This document shows, one piece after another, positions 42,985 to 52,688 of a stretch of 64,000 nt of DNA. Each line of letters opens with the position of its first letter. The first letter of the stretch is position 1. The notes under the pieces were generated by a model. It had not been told where the DNA came from. It did not search any database and was given only the letters and a program-made list of their open reading frames with translations. The translations under genes and the position numbers were made by a program. This DNA is from Flavobacteriaceae bacterium (GTDB lineage Bacteria > Bacteroidota > Bacteroidia > Flavobacteriales > Flavobacteriaceae), in NCBI GenBank assembly GCA_029243385.1, contig JAQWSC010000008.1, positions 171,612 to 235,611 of the forward strand, read 5' to 3'.

Positions 42985-45747
42985 GTGAAATCATTTTTAG
43001 AAGAAGTTGTTGATCAAGTGATTTCTCAAGATCATGATCTTGGGGAACTCTGCTTTATTCTCCCGAGTAGAAGAGCGGGAGTGTATGTTAAGGAGCTCTT
43101 TTTAAAAAAGATTTCTAAAACCTCATTTCTCCCACAAATAATAAGCATTGAAAGCTTTATTGAGTCGGTTTCAGGACTAAAAGTATTGCCCAATACAACC
43201 TTGTTATTTGAATTGTACGAAGCGTATCTTTCTGTTATTCCAAAAAAAGAACAAGACACATTTGCATCATTTTCGAGTTGGGCACCCACCATTCTTCAAG
43301 ACATCAATGAAGTAGATCGCTTTTTAATTCCTCAACAAAAGATATTTACATACTTATCAGAAATTCAGGACCTCAATCATTGGTCATTAGAAAGTGAGCC
43401 AACACCTTTTGTTAAAAAATATCTTTCCTTTTGGAAATCACTGCCCAACCTTTATCAACAATTTTCTGATCGACTTCTTTCAAAAGGCCATGCCACACAA
43501 GGCCTTTGTTTTCGCGAAGCCTTCGAGAACATCGAACATTATATTCAGTCTACCCCCAACAGGCATCATGTTTTTGCGGGATTTAATGCCTTGAATACAG
43601 CAGAACAGCATATTATTGAAGATCTGCTTCAGCGTAAAAGAGCCGCTATTTATTGGGATATTGACGCCCAATTTTTATCAGACTTGGGTCATGCAGCTGG
43701 GCACTTTATTCGAAAGTATAAAAACGAGTGGAAACACTATCAAGAAAATCCATTTCAGTGGGAACACACCCATTTTTCGAAGCCCAAATCCATTCAAATC
43801 ATAGGAACGCCTAAAAATATTGGACAGACCAAACAAGTAGGAGCGATACTAAATCAGTGCATAGAACAAAAGATGAATATGAGTCGTACTGCTGTAGTTT
43901 TGGGCAATGAGACCTTGCTTCAGCCGACACTTCATTCGTTACCAGTATCTGTGCCTTCGGTCAATGTTACTATGGGTTTTCCTCTAACAGGCGCTTCTTT
44001 ATCGACATTTTTTGATCAATTGATATCGCTACATGCTGATAAGTCTTCCAAGGGTTTTTATTATCAAGGCGTCCAACATCTTCTTTCTCATCAGAACCTA
44101 CGAGGACTTTTGATAAAAGACACAACGGATGAAGGAATGCAGTTTATTCAATCCATTCGAAAAGAAAACACGGTCTATATAACACAATCGTATGCCGAGT
44201 CCTACTTCTCAAAAGAAAACCGCTCAATAATTGGGTTGCTTTTTGGAAATCTAACAAGTCCCCAACAAGTGATTGCCATGCTTCAACAAATGGTTCAATT
44301 GTTGAAAGACGCATGGATACAAAACCCCAAACAGTACGGACTAGAGCTTGAACAATTGCACCTTTTTTATGAGACCTTTAATCAATTGGCCTTGCTAACA
44401 AAAGCCTATCCTTATGTCGAGGACATCAAAACATTGCGAGTGTTATACAAAGAATTGCTTACTACTCAAACCTTGCATTTTCAGGGAGAACCTCTCGAAG
44501 GATTACAGTTAATGGGAATGCTTGAAACACGCGCCATTGATTTCGATACGGTTATCATCACATCTGTAAATGAGGGAACACTTCCAGCTGGGAAACAGCC
44601 TCCCACAACGATTCCATTTGATGTTAAGAAGCAATTTGGCCTACCAACTTTTGAAGAAAAAGATGCAATATATACGTATCATTTTTATCGATTGTTGCAA
44701 CGCGCCCAAAATATTTATTTGATTTACAACAGCACATCTGAAGGGCTTGATGCAGGAGAGAAAAGCCGTTTTTTGTATCAGCTACAAATGAACCCATTGC
44801 CGCAACACGATTTAAAATCATTTTTTGCAAGTCCTTCCGTTTCTATAAAGCAATCCCAACCAAGAACGGTAGCAAAAACACCTGCTATCATGAATCGGCT
44901 ACAAGAAATGGCTAAAAAGGGGATATCTCCGTCATCGCTCAATCAATACATTCAAAATCCCATTGCTTTTTTTAATCAAAGAGTACTGGGTGTTCAGGAG
45001 ATGGAATCTGTTGAAGAAAGCCTTGAGGCGGCGACTTTTGGAACCATAGTACACGAAGTTTTAGAGGTTTTGTACACCCCATTCATAGGAAAACATCTTA
45101 CAGAGAAGGAGTTGGAGTCTAAGCGACAAGAAATTCCTCAAATAACCCAAGAAGTGTTTTCTAAACACTACCATTCTGAAATGTATAAAACGGGTAAAAA
45201 CCAAATTGTCTATGAGGTTATTAAACACAATATAGATCAGTTTGTCAGCGCAGAAATAAAGGAACTTCAGAAAGGACATACGATCAAAATTATAGCGCTA
45301 GAGCAAAAGATTTCAAAGACCTGTGAATTTGATGAACTGAGCCACTCGATTCGATTTTCGGGGATTGTAGATCGTATAGACCAGCGCGATGAGGTGTTGC
45401 GAATTATAGACTATAAAACCGGTCAAGTCAAAGCACACGATCTTGCTGTAATGAATTTGCAGGACAGCATTTCAGACGAAAAATACAGCAAAGCCTTGCA
45501 AGTACTATTATATGGAATGATGTGGCAATCTCAAAACCGTGATCAACACCCTTTTGAGGCAGGCATTGTATCGTTTAAAAACCTCTCTTCAGGATTTATA
45601 CGATTTGGCATTAAAGAAAAACCAAGAGCGCTTCCCATAGATTACAGCATCACTTCGGAACTCGTAGCTGCTTTTGAGGAGAAATTAAAACAACTTCTTT
45701 TGGAAATTTTTGACCCAACAATTCCCTTTATTGAAAAGCTACCTTAG
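42985..45747 (+). CDS. AddB-like PD-(D/E)xK nuclease family protein
   Basis: 920 residues with a GTG start. N-terminal half is a degenerate UvrD-like helicase lacking a good Walker A (FILPSRRAG replaces it), as in AddB proteins. The nuclease domain begins near residue 640 (ISPSSLNQYIQNP) and contains the active-site strand IIDYKTGQ (about 806-813). Partner of the AddA-like protein in end resection. No cluster of four iron-sulphur cysteines is seen around the nuclease domain, unlike Firmicutes AddB. Confidence 0.87.
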   Translation: MKSFLEEVVDQVISQDHDLGELCFILPSRRAGVYVKELFLKKISKTSFLPQIISIESFIESVSGLKVLPNTTLLFELYEAYLSVIPKKEQDTFASFSSWAPTILQDINEVDRFLIPQQKIFTYLSEIQDLNHWSLESEPTPFVKKYLSFWKSLPNLYQQFSDRLLSKGHATQGLCFREAFENIEHYIQSTPNRHHVFAGFNALNTAEQHIIEDLLQRKRAAIYWDIDAQFLSDLGHAAGHFIRKYKNEWKHYQENPFQWEHTHFSKPKSIQIIGTPKNIGQTKQVGAILNQCIEQKMNMSRTAVVLGNETLLQPTLHSLPVSVPSVNVTMGFPLTGASLSTFFDQLISLHADKSSKGFYYQGVQHLLSHQNLRGLLIKDTTDEGMQFIQSIRKENTVYITQSYAESYFSKENRSIIGLLFGNLTSPQQVIAMLQQMVQLLKDAWIQNPKQYGLELEQLHLFYETFNQLALLTKAYPYVEDIKTLRVLYKELLTTQTLHFQGEPLEGLQLMGMLETRAIDFDTVIITSVNEGTLPAGKQPPTTIPFDVKKQFGLPTFEEKDAIYTYHFYRLLQRAQNIYLIYNSTSEGLDAGEKSRFLYQLQMNPLPQHDLKSFFASPSVSIKQSQPRTVAKTPAIMNRLQEMAKKGISPSSLNQYIQNPIAFFNQRVLGVQEMESVEESLEAATFGTIVHEVLEVLYTPFIGKHLTEKELESKRQEIPQITQEVFSKHYHSEMYKTGKNQIVYEVIKHNIDQFVSAEIKELQKGHTIKIIALEQKISKTCEFDELSHSIRFSGIVDRIDQRDEVLRIIDYKTGQVKAHDLAVMNLQDSISDEKYSKALQVLLYGMMWQSQNRDQHPFEAGIVSFKNLSSGFIRFGIKEKPRALPIDYSITSELVAAFEEKLKQLLLEIFDPTIPFIEKLP

Positions 45748-45794
45748 GCAATTTATTTCAGTAATTTATCAGATTTAATTATAGGGATTATATG

Positions 45795-45802
45795 TATCTT
45801 TG
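45795..45802 (+). promoter_or_regulatory. promoter -7 element of the 29-residue gene
   Basis: TATCTTTG, a perfect TAnnTTTG, 17 bases before the ATG at 45820. Confidence 0.5.
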
Positions 45803-45819
45803 CTGTCTATTAAAAAGAG

Positions 45820-45909
45820 ATGAATATGGGAGTTGGAGGAATTGTTTGGGCGAGTCTTGCCCTTTGTATTTTGGTAGCGATTGTAATCGAAATTAAAGAG
45901 CGAATTTAA
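45820..45909 (+). CDS. small single-helix membrane protein (29 residues)
   Basis: A short reading frame between the AddB-like gene and the tRNA. It starts MNMGVGG, has one hydrophobic helix (about residues 7-23, with IVWASLALCILVAIVI) and ends in a charged tail, EIKERI. Support: a perfect -7 element 17 bases upstream, an uninterrupted helix of the right length for a membrane, and a positive/negative charged end. It is too short for usual gene finders. Function unknown; small membrane peptides often regulate larger membrane complexes. Confidence 0.6.
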   Translation: MNMGVGGIVWASLALCILVAIVIEIKERI

Positions 45910-45951
45910 TTTCATTTTACAAAAAACTTTTTTAAGACATTAAATATTGGT

Positions 45952-45959
45952 TAAATTTG
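45952..45959 (+). promoter_or_regulatory. promoter -7 element of the tRNA
   Basis: TAAATTTG, a perfect TAnnTTTG, 12 bases before the tRNA 5' end. Confidence 0.5.
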
Positions 45960-45971
45960 CATTGCCAATGA

Positions 45972-46048
45972 GGTCCTATAGCTCAGTTGGTTAGAGTAGC
46001 TGACTCATAATCAGTTGGTCCCTGGTTCGAGCCCAGGTGGGACCACCA
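45972..46048 (+). tRNA. tRNA with CAU anticodon (Met elongator, or Ile2)
   Basis: Cloverleaf with acceptor GGTCCTA/TGGGACC, anticodon stem GCTGA/TCAGT around loop CTCATAA (anticodon CAT), T arm CCTGG-TTCGAGC-CCAGG, discriminator A and an encoded CCA. Elongator Met and lysidine-modified Ile2 share this anticodon; acceptor and arm details do not settle which. It is not initiator-like, since the first pair is G-C. An AT-rich gene block begins 100 bases after it. Confidence 0.95.
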
Positions 46049-46050
46049 AC

Positions 46051-46081
46051 AAACCCTCTAAGTCCTTGACTATGAGGGTTT
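46051..46081 (+). terminator. terminator of the tRNA
   Basis: AAACCCTC pairs with GAGGGTTT across a 15-base loop, followed by TTGTTTTT. Its outer sequence resembles the terminator at 49013-49045 at the far side of the AT-rich block. Confidence 0.75.
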
Positions 46082-46151
46082 TTGTTTTTATTGATTTAAT
46101 TGTCGAACAAATGGCATATATTTATGTCACAAATAATCAAAAAAATATCAA

Positions 46152-46427
46152 ATGGAAGATAATCTTATGTTTTTTGGAATAATAGGGATATTATTTCTTT
46201 ATTCAGTTGTTCATTACATAATAATTTCTTTTTCTAAAACATGGACTCAAAGAACAGGTTATGAAAAAGTTGTGACAGTTACTGGAATAGTTGTAATAAC
46301 CTTAATTTTTAAACACAATGTTTCCAAGTTAAATCAAATAAACAGACTTACGGAAAATCTTAAAATAGTTGAGTGGTTAAAATCTCATTATACTATTCAC
46401 AACATTTTTTTTATTATAATTAAATAA
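46152..46427 (+). CDS. hypothetical small membrane protein, first gene of the AT-rich block
   Basis: 91 residues, not recognised. Two hydrophobic helices: about residues 5-27 (LMFFGIIGILFLYSVVHYIIISF) and 40-55 (VVTVTGIVVITLIF), joined by a basic loop (SKTWTQRTGYEK). The C-terminal third (KLNQINRLTENLKIVEWL) is amphipathic. Base composition is far more AT-rich than galE or the AddB gene. 10 bases before the TerB-like gene on the same strand, so probably in one operon. Confidence 0.6.
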   Translation: MEDNLMFFGIIGILFLYSVVHYIIISFSKTWTQRTGYEKVVTVTGIVVITLIFKHNVSKLNQINRLTENLKIVEWLKSHYTIHNIFFIIIK

Positions 46428-46437
46428 AATATTTAAA

Positions 46438-47442
46438 ATGAATCAACAACTAGTCAATTTCATTGAACTATGTCTAATGGATGGAATTATAACTGATAAA
46501 GAAAGAGAAGTAATTTTTCGAAAATCAAAGGAATTTGGAGTTCCTGATGATGAATGTGAAATTATTTTGGAAGGGATGATTTCACAACAGAATTTATCGA
46601 ATTTAGATCAAAAACCAGATAAAGTCGAAAAGGACAAACCAAAAAAAAGTAATAGTTATAAACGAAGAAAAGTTCCAGAATTACAATTAATTAATCTTAA
46701 CAACAGCCAAAAGTTAAAAGAAGAACAAAAATCATTAAAAGAAGAGAATGATAGTTTATTAAATGAAAACAATAAATTAAATAAAGAGATCTCGGACAAT
46801 ATCAAGCTGATTGAAGATAATTCCATGAACTATCTTAATTCACTAAAGTTTAATGACAAAGTCTTAGACGGATTTGTTGTAAGCGATATAATTGAAGACA
46901 TAGACGAGATTGACTTGTATAAAGAAGAAAAAGGGACTGTAACTTGGGATTTACAGAAAAACACAACCAACCATATAGAACCTGTTTTACCTCATCCTTT
47001 TTTTGTTATTTATAACTATGTTGAAACAAGTTTTTTCAAGAAATACGATATTAACTATGGAGTTGATAGAGGAAAATATATAGAACAAGGAGGGATTTTA
47101 AATACGCCAATTTTTTCAAGAAAGGTAAATTTTGAATACAATATAGGGTATCAACGAACATCCATAATTCCTGAAAAATATAATGGAGCAAATCCTTTAA
47201 AAATAATCATTTCAGAAAAAAACAAAACGAAATTAGTTATCTACATATTCAAGGATGATTTCTTTGTTATCGAATTAAAATATTCAGTTAGTTTTAAAAA
47301 TTCAGACTTAAGAACGTGGGGAGATTTAGGAGGAAAAATGATAGGATATAACTCTAATGATCATGGTAATTACTATTGGTATTCTGTCACAAGAGTTGAA
47401 CATTTTATACACACTAATCTTTTAAAAATATTAAACATATGA
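46438..47442 (+). CDS. hypothetical protein with N-terminal TerB-like motif and coiled coil
   Basis: 334 residues. Residues 5-47 (IELCLMDGIITDKERE followed by KEFGVPDDECEIILE) fit the short TerB-like helical motif [A/C]xxDGxIxxxE...Gixxdexexil common in Bacteroidota and linked to stress or conflict systems. Then come a Lys-rich linker (58-78), a coiled coil (about 88-128, LKEEQKSLKEENDSLL), and a C-terminal globular domain of about 180 residues rich in Tyr, Phe and Asp that I do not recognise. No catalytic motif is evident. It overlaps the next gene by 4 bases (ATGA), showing translational coupling. Confidence 0.65.
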   Translation: MNQQLVNFIELCLMDGIITDKEREVIFRKSKEFGVPDDECEIILEGMISQQNLSNLDQKPDKVEKDKPKKSNSYKRRKVPELQLINLNNSQKLKEEQKSLKEENDSLLNENNKLNKEISDNIKLIEDNSMNYLNSLKFNDKVLDGFVVSDIIEDIDEIDLYKEEKGTVTWDLQKNTTNHIEPVLPHPFFVIYNYVETSFFKKYDINYGVDRGKYIEQGGILNTPIFSRKVNFEYNIGYQRTSIIPEKYNGANPLKIIISEKNKTKLVIYIFKDDFFVIELKYSVSFKNSDLRTWGDLGGKMIGYNSNDHGNYYWYSVTRVEHFIHTNLLKILNI

Positions 47443-48089
47443 AGGACCTTATAGAAGTTAGGAACGAGATTTTACAAAAAAGGAAAAAAGTTGAAGTGCA
47501 TTTAAAAAAAGTTGAAGACAACAAAAAATCCATAAAACTTAAATTAAAATCAATCAATTTGGAAAAGGTTTTAAACAGTTTCCCTTCTAGGGGAATAGGT
47601 TCAATTATTTCTTACAATAAACTTAATGAGAAATACGATGTTTATGACACATTTCAATTTAATAAGATTATCAGATACGTTGTTTTTATCGAAAATCTTG
47701 AAAATGAATATTTCAATTTAGTTAAAAATTCAAAAAACGAATATATTTCCAATCCTGATTCAAAGTTGTTTGAAAAATTAATAAACAAGTACAATTTTTT
47801 GTCTTTGAATTATCAGTTATTAAAGATATTAACTGATGAAGTTGAAGGAGATAAATTGTTGTTTAATAAAGTATTTAATGAATTAGAGGATCAAGGAATG
47901 TTTTTAAGTAAAGTAGAAACGTTTAATATGGAAACCTTTAAATCAATTAACAATTCTTTGGGGAGTGTGGTTAATTTGTTGGGTAATGTAAATGACAACA
48001 TTACCAGTCTTTCTGTTGATGTAATGACCACAAATGACTATTTGAGCGATATAAATTCAACTCTTTGGAACCTAGAAACTAAAAACTAA
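47439..48089 (+). CDS. hypothetical coiled-coil protein of the AT-rich block
   Basis: 216 residues, not recognised. The N-terminal 45 residues are strongly basic and helical (KKVEVHLKKVEDNKKSIK). The middle is Asn/Tyr/Phe-rich and helical. The last 50 residues (NNSLGSVVNLLGNVNDNITSL onward) have a regular hydrophobic heptad-like pattern, suggesting oligomerisation. No membrane helix or signal peptide. Translationally coupled to the TerB-like gene (4-base overlap) and followed after 4 bases by a second TerB-like gene. Confidence 0.6.
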   Translation: MKDLIEVRNEILQKRKKVEVHLKKVEDNKKSIKLKLKSINLEKVLNSFPSRGIGSIISYNKLNEKYDVYDTFQFNKIIRYVVFIENLENEYFNLVKNSKNEYISNPDSKLFEKLINKYNFLSLNYQLLKILTDEVEGDKLLFNKVFNELEDQGMFLSKVETFNMETFKSINNSLGSVVNLLGNVNDNITSLSVDVMTTNDYLSDINSTLWNLETKN

Positions 48090-48093
48090 AAAC

Positions 48094-48504
48094 ATGAAAG
48101 AAAAATTAGAAAAATTAATAAAACTATCTCTTGATAAAGAGAAAGATTGGGAAGAAATAGAAAAAGCGGTTTTAAAAAAAGCGACTTTATTGGGAATATC
48201 TGATGAAGATTGTAAATTGATTCTTGAGAACAACAAACCCAAACCTCCTCCAATTGAGGATATAAAATCTGAAAATCAAATTGAAAATTTAAAATCCGAA
48301 AACTCTATTGAAGACACTATTAATTCTGTTAAAGGAAAACTTAACTCTTTATTGAAAGAATCACAAGAAAAAATAACCGATAAAAATAAATCCAAAATCC
48401 CTCTCAATAAAAACATTAAAATAATTCTAGGAGTCTTGTTTTATCCTTATGGGGTGTATCTATTGTATTTATGGTTTAAGAAAAATAAGAAAACAAAAAG
48501 TTAA
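48094..48504 (+). CDS. hypothetical TerB-like membrane-anchored protein
   Basis: 136 residues. Residues 5-45 (EKLIKLSLDKEKDWEEIEK, then LLGISDEDCKLILE) align with the N-terminal motif of the 334-residue protein two genes upstream: the same Lys/Glu helix, then G(I/V)xD(E/D)(D/E)C(K/E)(L/I)ILE. The DGxIT turn is replaced by DKEKDW. A Lys/Glu-rich linker follows, then one C-terminal helix (about 108-127, IILGVLFYPYGVYLLYLWF) and a basic tail. So it may recruit a soluble partner to the membrane. Function unknown. Confidence 0.6.
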   Translation: MKEKLEKLIKLSLDKEKDWEEIEKAVLKKATLLGISDEDCKLILENNKPKPPPIEDIKSENQIENLKSENSIEDTINSVKGKLNSLLKESQEKITDKNKSKIPLNKNIKIILGVLFYPYGVYLLYLWFKKNKKTKS

Positions 48505-48516
48505 GGGTGTAAAAAA

Positions 48517-48918
48517 ATGAACCTCCTAAGAGAACTGTTAAACCAGACAATAAAAGTTCATTTTTCCAAGAGTAAATTTAACATATTCGGTAAACTTGAA
48601 TGGTATCCACCCACCGAAAAAGAAATAAAGAAAACATTCGAAAAAAGAGGGATTAAGATATCCCAACAAAGAGTTAGGTATTTCAAAACAGATGAATTTG
48701 AAATTAATTCTGAAGTGAATTCATCTGTTTTTTATCAGTTATTAATCAGTCAAATAGAAGAGGATGGAATCTTTTATTGTGTTTCTGATCATAAATCAAT
48801 GGGTAATGTGGGACAAAAAATAAGATATAAATTTCAAATAAAAAACTTTCAAAAATCAACAAACCCCTTTGACTATAAGATTGAATTATTAGAGGAAGAG
48901 ATGATTATGACTCGATAA
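48517..48918 (+). CDS. hypothetical protein, last gene of the AT-rich block
   Basis: 133 residues, not recognised. No membrane helix or signal peptide. Predicted mixed alpha/beta: an N-terminal helix (LLRELLNQTIKVHF), a basic segment (EKEIKKTFEKRGIKISQQRVR), then beta strands with conserved-looking aromatic residues. The C-terminus is acidic (ELLEEEM). 12 bases after the membrane-anchored TerB-like gene. About 90 bases after its stop lies a decayed tRNA 3' end. Confidence 0.55.
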   Translation: MNLLRELLNQTIKVHFSKSKFNIFGKLEWYPPTEKEIKKTFEKRGIKISQQRVRYFKTDEFEINSEVNSSVFYQLLISQIEEDGIFYCVSDHKSMGNVGQKIRYKFQIKNFQKSTNPFDYKIELLEEEMIMTR

Positions 48919-48982
48919 GTTAGTTGTCGCTCTTTGAGTGTCAATTTGGGTTTAACACATAAACAATCAACTACATAGCACG

Positions 48983-49013
48983 ATGGCTCTAGCTAGGCGG
49001 GGCCACCAACAAA
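48983..49013 (+). repeat. decayed tRNA 3'-end copy (candidate attachment site)
   Basis: GGCGGGGCCACCAACAAA (48996-49013) matches GGTGGGACCACCAACAAA at the 3' end of the tRNA (46036-46053) at 16 of 18 positions, including the CCA and the bases after it. Upstream the match fades: only a TCTAGC-like T-loop remains and no cloverleaf can be drawn. The two copies bracket the five-gene block, the arrangement left by insertion at a tRNA 3' end or by tRNA duplication and decay. Confidence 0.6.
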
Positions 49014-49045
49014 AACCCTTAACCCCCATAGTTGGTTAAGGGTTT
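49013..49045 (+). terminator. terminator at the right edge of the AT-rich block
   Basis: AAACCCTTAACC pairs with GGTTAAGGGTTT (12 bp) over a 9-base loop. Same AACAAA...CCCT...GGGTTT framework as the tRNA terminator at 46051-46081, so the duplication includes the terminator. Confidence 0.8.
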
Positions 49046-49094
49046 GTTATATCCATAAGACTTACCGATTTAAGAGAATTTTAAACAATAACCG

Positions 49095-49102
49095 TATCTT
49101 TG
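49095..49102 (+). promoter_or_regulatory. promoter -7 element of galE
   Basis: TATCTTTG, a perfect TAnnTTTG, 25 bases before the ATG. Confidence 0.5.
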
Positions 49103-49127
49103 AAAATCAAAATCAATACCAAAAAAC

Positions 49128-50168
49128 ATGTCGCACTCTTACCTTAAAAAAATTCTAGTAACTGGAGGATTGGGGTTTATCGGATCTCATACAGTCGTTG
49201 AGCTTCAACAACAAGGGTTTGAAGTCATCATTATTGATGATTTATCGAACTCTTCTAAAGAAGTTCTAAACGGAATTACTGCCATTACCCAACAAACTCC
49301 TGCTTTTGCCGAAATTGATTTGAAAGACAAACAAGCGGTTTCAGCTTTTTTTTCAAACCATTCGGATATTGGCGGAATCATTCACTTTGCCGCATACAAG
49401 GCCGTTGGAGAAAGTGTTGAAAAACCATTGCAATATTACGACAACAACTTGGGAGGGATCGTCAATCTTCTTTTAGAAGCAGAAAAACTCAATCGTTCAC
49501 TTCCCTTTATTTTTAGTTCGTCTTGTACGGTATATGGGCAAGCAGATGCCCTTCCAATTACAGAAGATGCACCCATTAAAAAAGCCAATTCGCCTTACGG
49601 AAACACAAAACAAATTGGCGAAGAAATTTTGTTTGACGTAACACAGAGCAAAGATATTGTCAACGTGATTTCATTGCGTTACTTCAACCCAATCGGAGCA
49701 CACCCTTCCTTAGAAATAGGCGAACTCCCTATTGGAAAGCCGCAAAATTTGGTACCTTTTATTACGCAGACTGCAGCAGGATTGCACGACAAACTCACTA
49801 TTTTTGGAGATGACTATCCAACAACAGACGGCACTTGTGTTCGGGACTACATACATGTAGTGGACCTTTCCAAAGCTCATGTAGTTGCTTTGCAGCGCTT
49901 GTTGAACCAAAAACAAACGTCCAATTACGAAGTGTTCAATTTGGGCACAGGAACAGGAAGTTCTGTTTTGGAAGTGGTTCAGAGTTTTGAGCGAACTTCA
50001 GGACGTTCATTGGCCTATGAAATAGGTCCTCGACGAACGGGCGATGTGATTGCAGCTTATGCCGATACTTCAAAAGCTAACAATGAGTTGGGTTGGAAAA
50101 CAGAAAAAACCCTCGACGAAGCGGTAGATTCTGCTTGGAAGTGGGAGCAAAAAATACGAGGCATTTAG
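49128..50168 (+). CDS. galE: UDP-glucose 4-epimerase
   Basis: Interconverts UDP-glucose and UDP-galactose. 346 residues, extended SDR family. NAD-binding motif VTGGLGFIGSHT (11-22), the SSCTVYG strand with catalytic Ser, the active-site Tyr/Lys in SPYGNTKQ, the RYFNPIGAH loop and DYIHVVDL segment that identify GalE. A perfect bidirectional terminator separates it from aconitase. Confidence 0.95.
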   Translation: MSHSYLKKILVTGGLGFIGSHTVVELQQQGFEVIIIDDLSNSSKEVLNGITAITQQTPAFAEIDLKDKQAVSAFFSNHSDIGGIIHFAAYKAVGESVEKPLQYYDNNLGGIVNLLLEAEKLNRSLPFIFSSSCTVYGQADALPITEDAPIKKANSPYGNTKQIGEEILFDVTQSKDIVNVISLRYFNPIGAHPSLEIGELPIGKPQNLVPFITQTAAGLHDKLTIFGDDYPTTDGTCVRDYIHVVDLSKAHVVALQRLLNQKQTSNYEVFNLGTGTGSSVLEVVQSFERTSGRSLAYEIGPRRTGDVIAAYADTSKANNELGWKTEKTLDEAVDSAWKWEQKIRGI

Positions 50169-50173
50169 AAAAA

Positions 50174-50199
50174 AAAATCCAATCAATTGATTGGATTTT
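50174..50199. terminator. bidirectional terminator between galE and aconitase
   Basis: AAAATCCAATCAA and its exact complement form a 26-base palindrome flanked by A and T runs. It serves the convergent galE and aconitase genes. Confidence 0.85.
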
Positions 50200-50223
50200 A
50201 ATTTTTATAGCTTCGGATGTGGG

Positions 50224-52491
<2,268 letters not shown>

Positions 52492-52593
52492 AGTTCAAAA
52501 TTTTGCCGTAAATTTAACAATATAATTCAGAAGATGAATCCATCGCTCAGGAAAAATCACGGATTTGTTGCTAAAAGTGTTAGAATGATAAAA

Positions 52594-52677
52594 TTATAGG
52601 CTGGTCAGGACGCGATAAGCAAAATAAACTCCTAAAATTATCCAAATTACCCAACGATTCTTAATGTACCATTCCAT
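52594..52677 (-). CDS. small single-helix membrane protein (27 residues)
   Basis: A short reading frame 11 bases after the thioesterase stop on the same strand. It begins MEWYIKNRWV, has one hydrophobic helix (about 9-21, WVIWIILGVYFAY) rich in Trp and Tyr, and ends RVLTSL. The positive N-terminus and aromatic belt fit a one-pass membrane peptide. Close spacing suggests co-transcription with the thioesterase. No homologue can be named from memory; it could still be a chance frame. Confidence 0.5.
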   Translation of the reverse strand: MEWYIKNRWVIWIILGVYFAYRVLTSL

Positions 52678-52688
52678 GTTTTTTTATT

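Noticed and set aside
52534-52599. 21-codon basic frame upstream of aconitase on the plus strand
   Set aside because: No good promoter, overlaps the end of the better-supported 27-residue frame on the other strand, and is part of a longer antisense open stretch.
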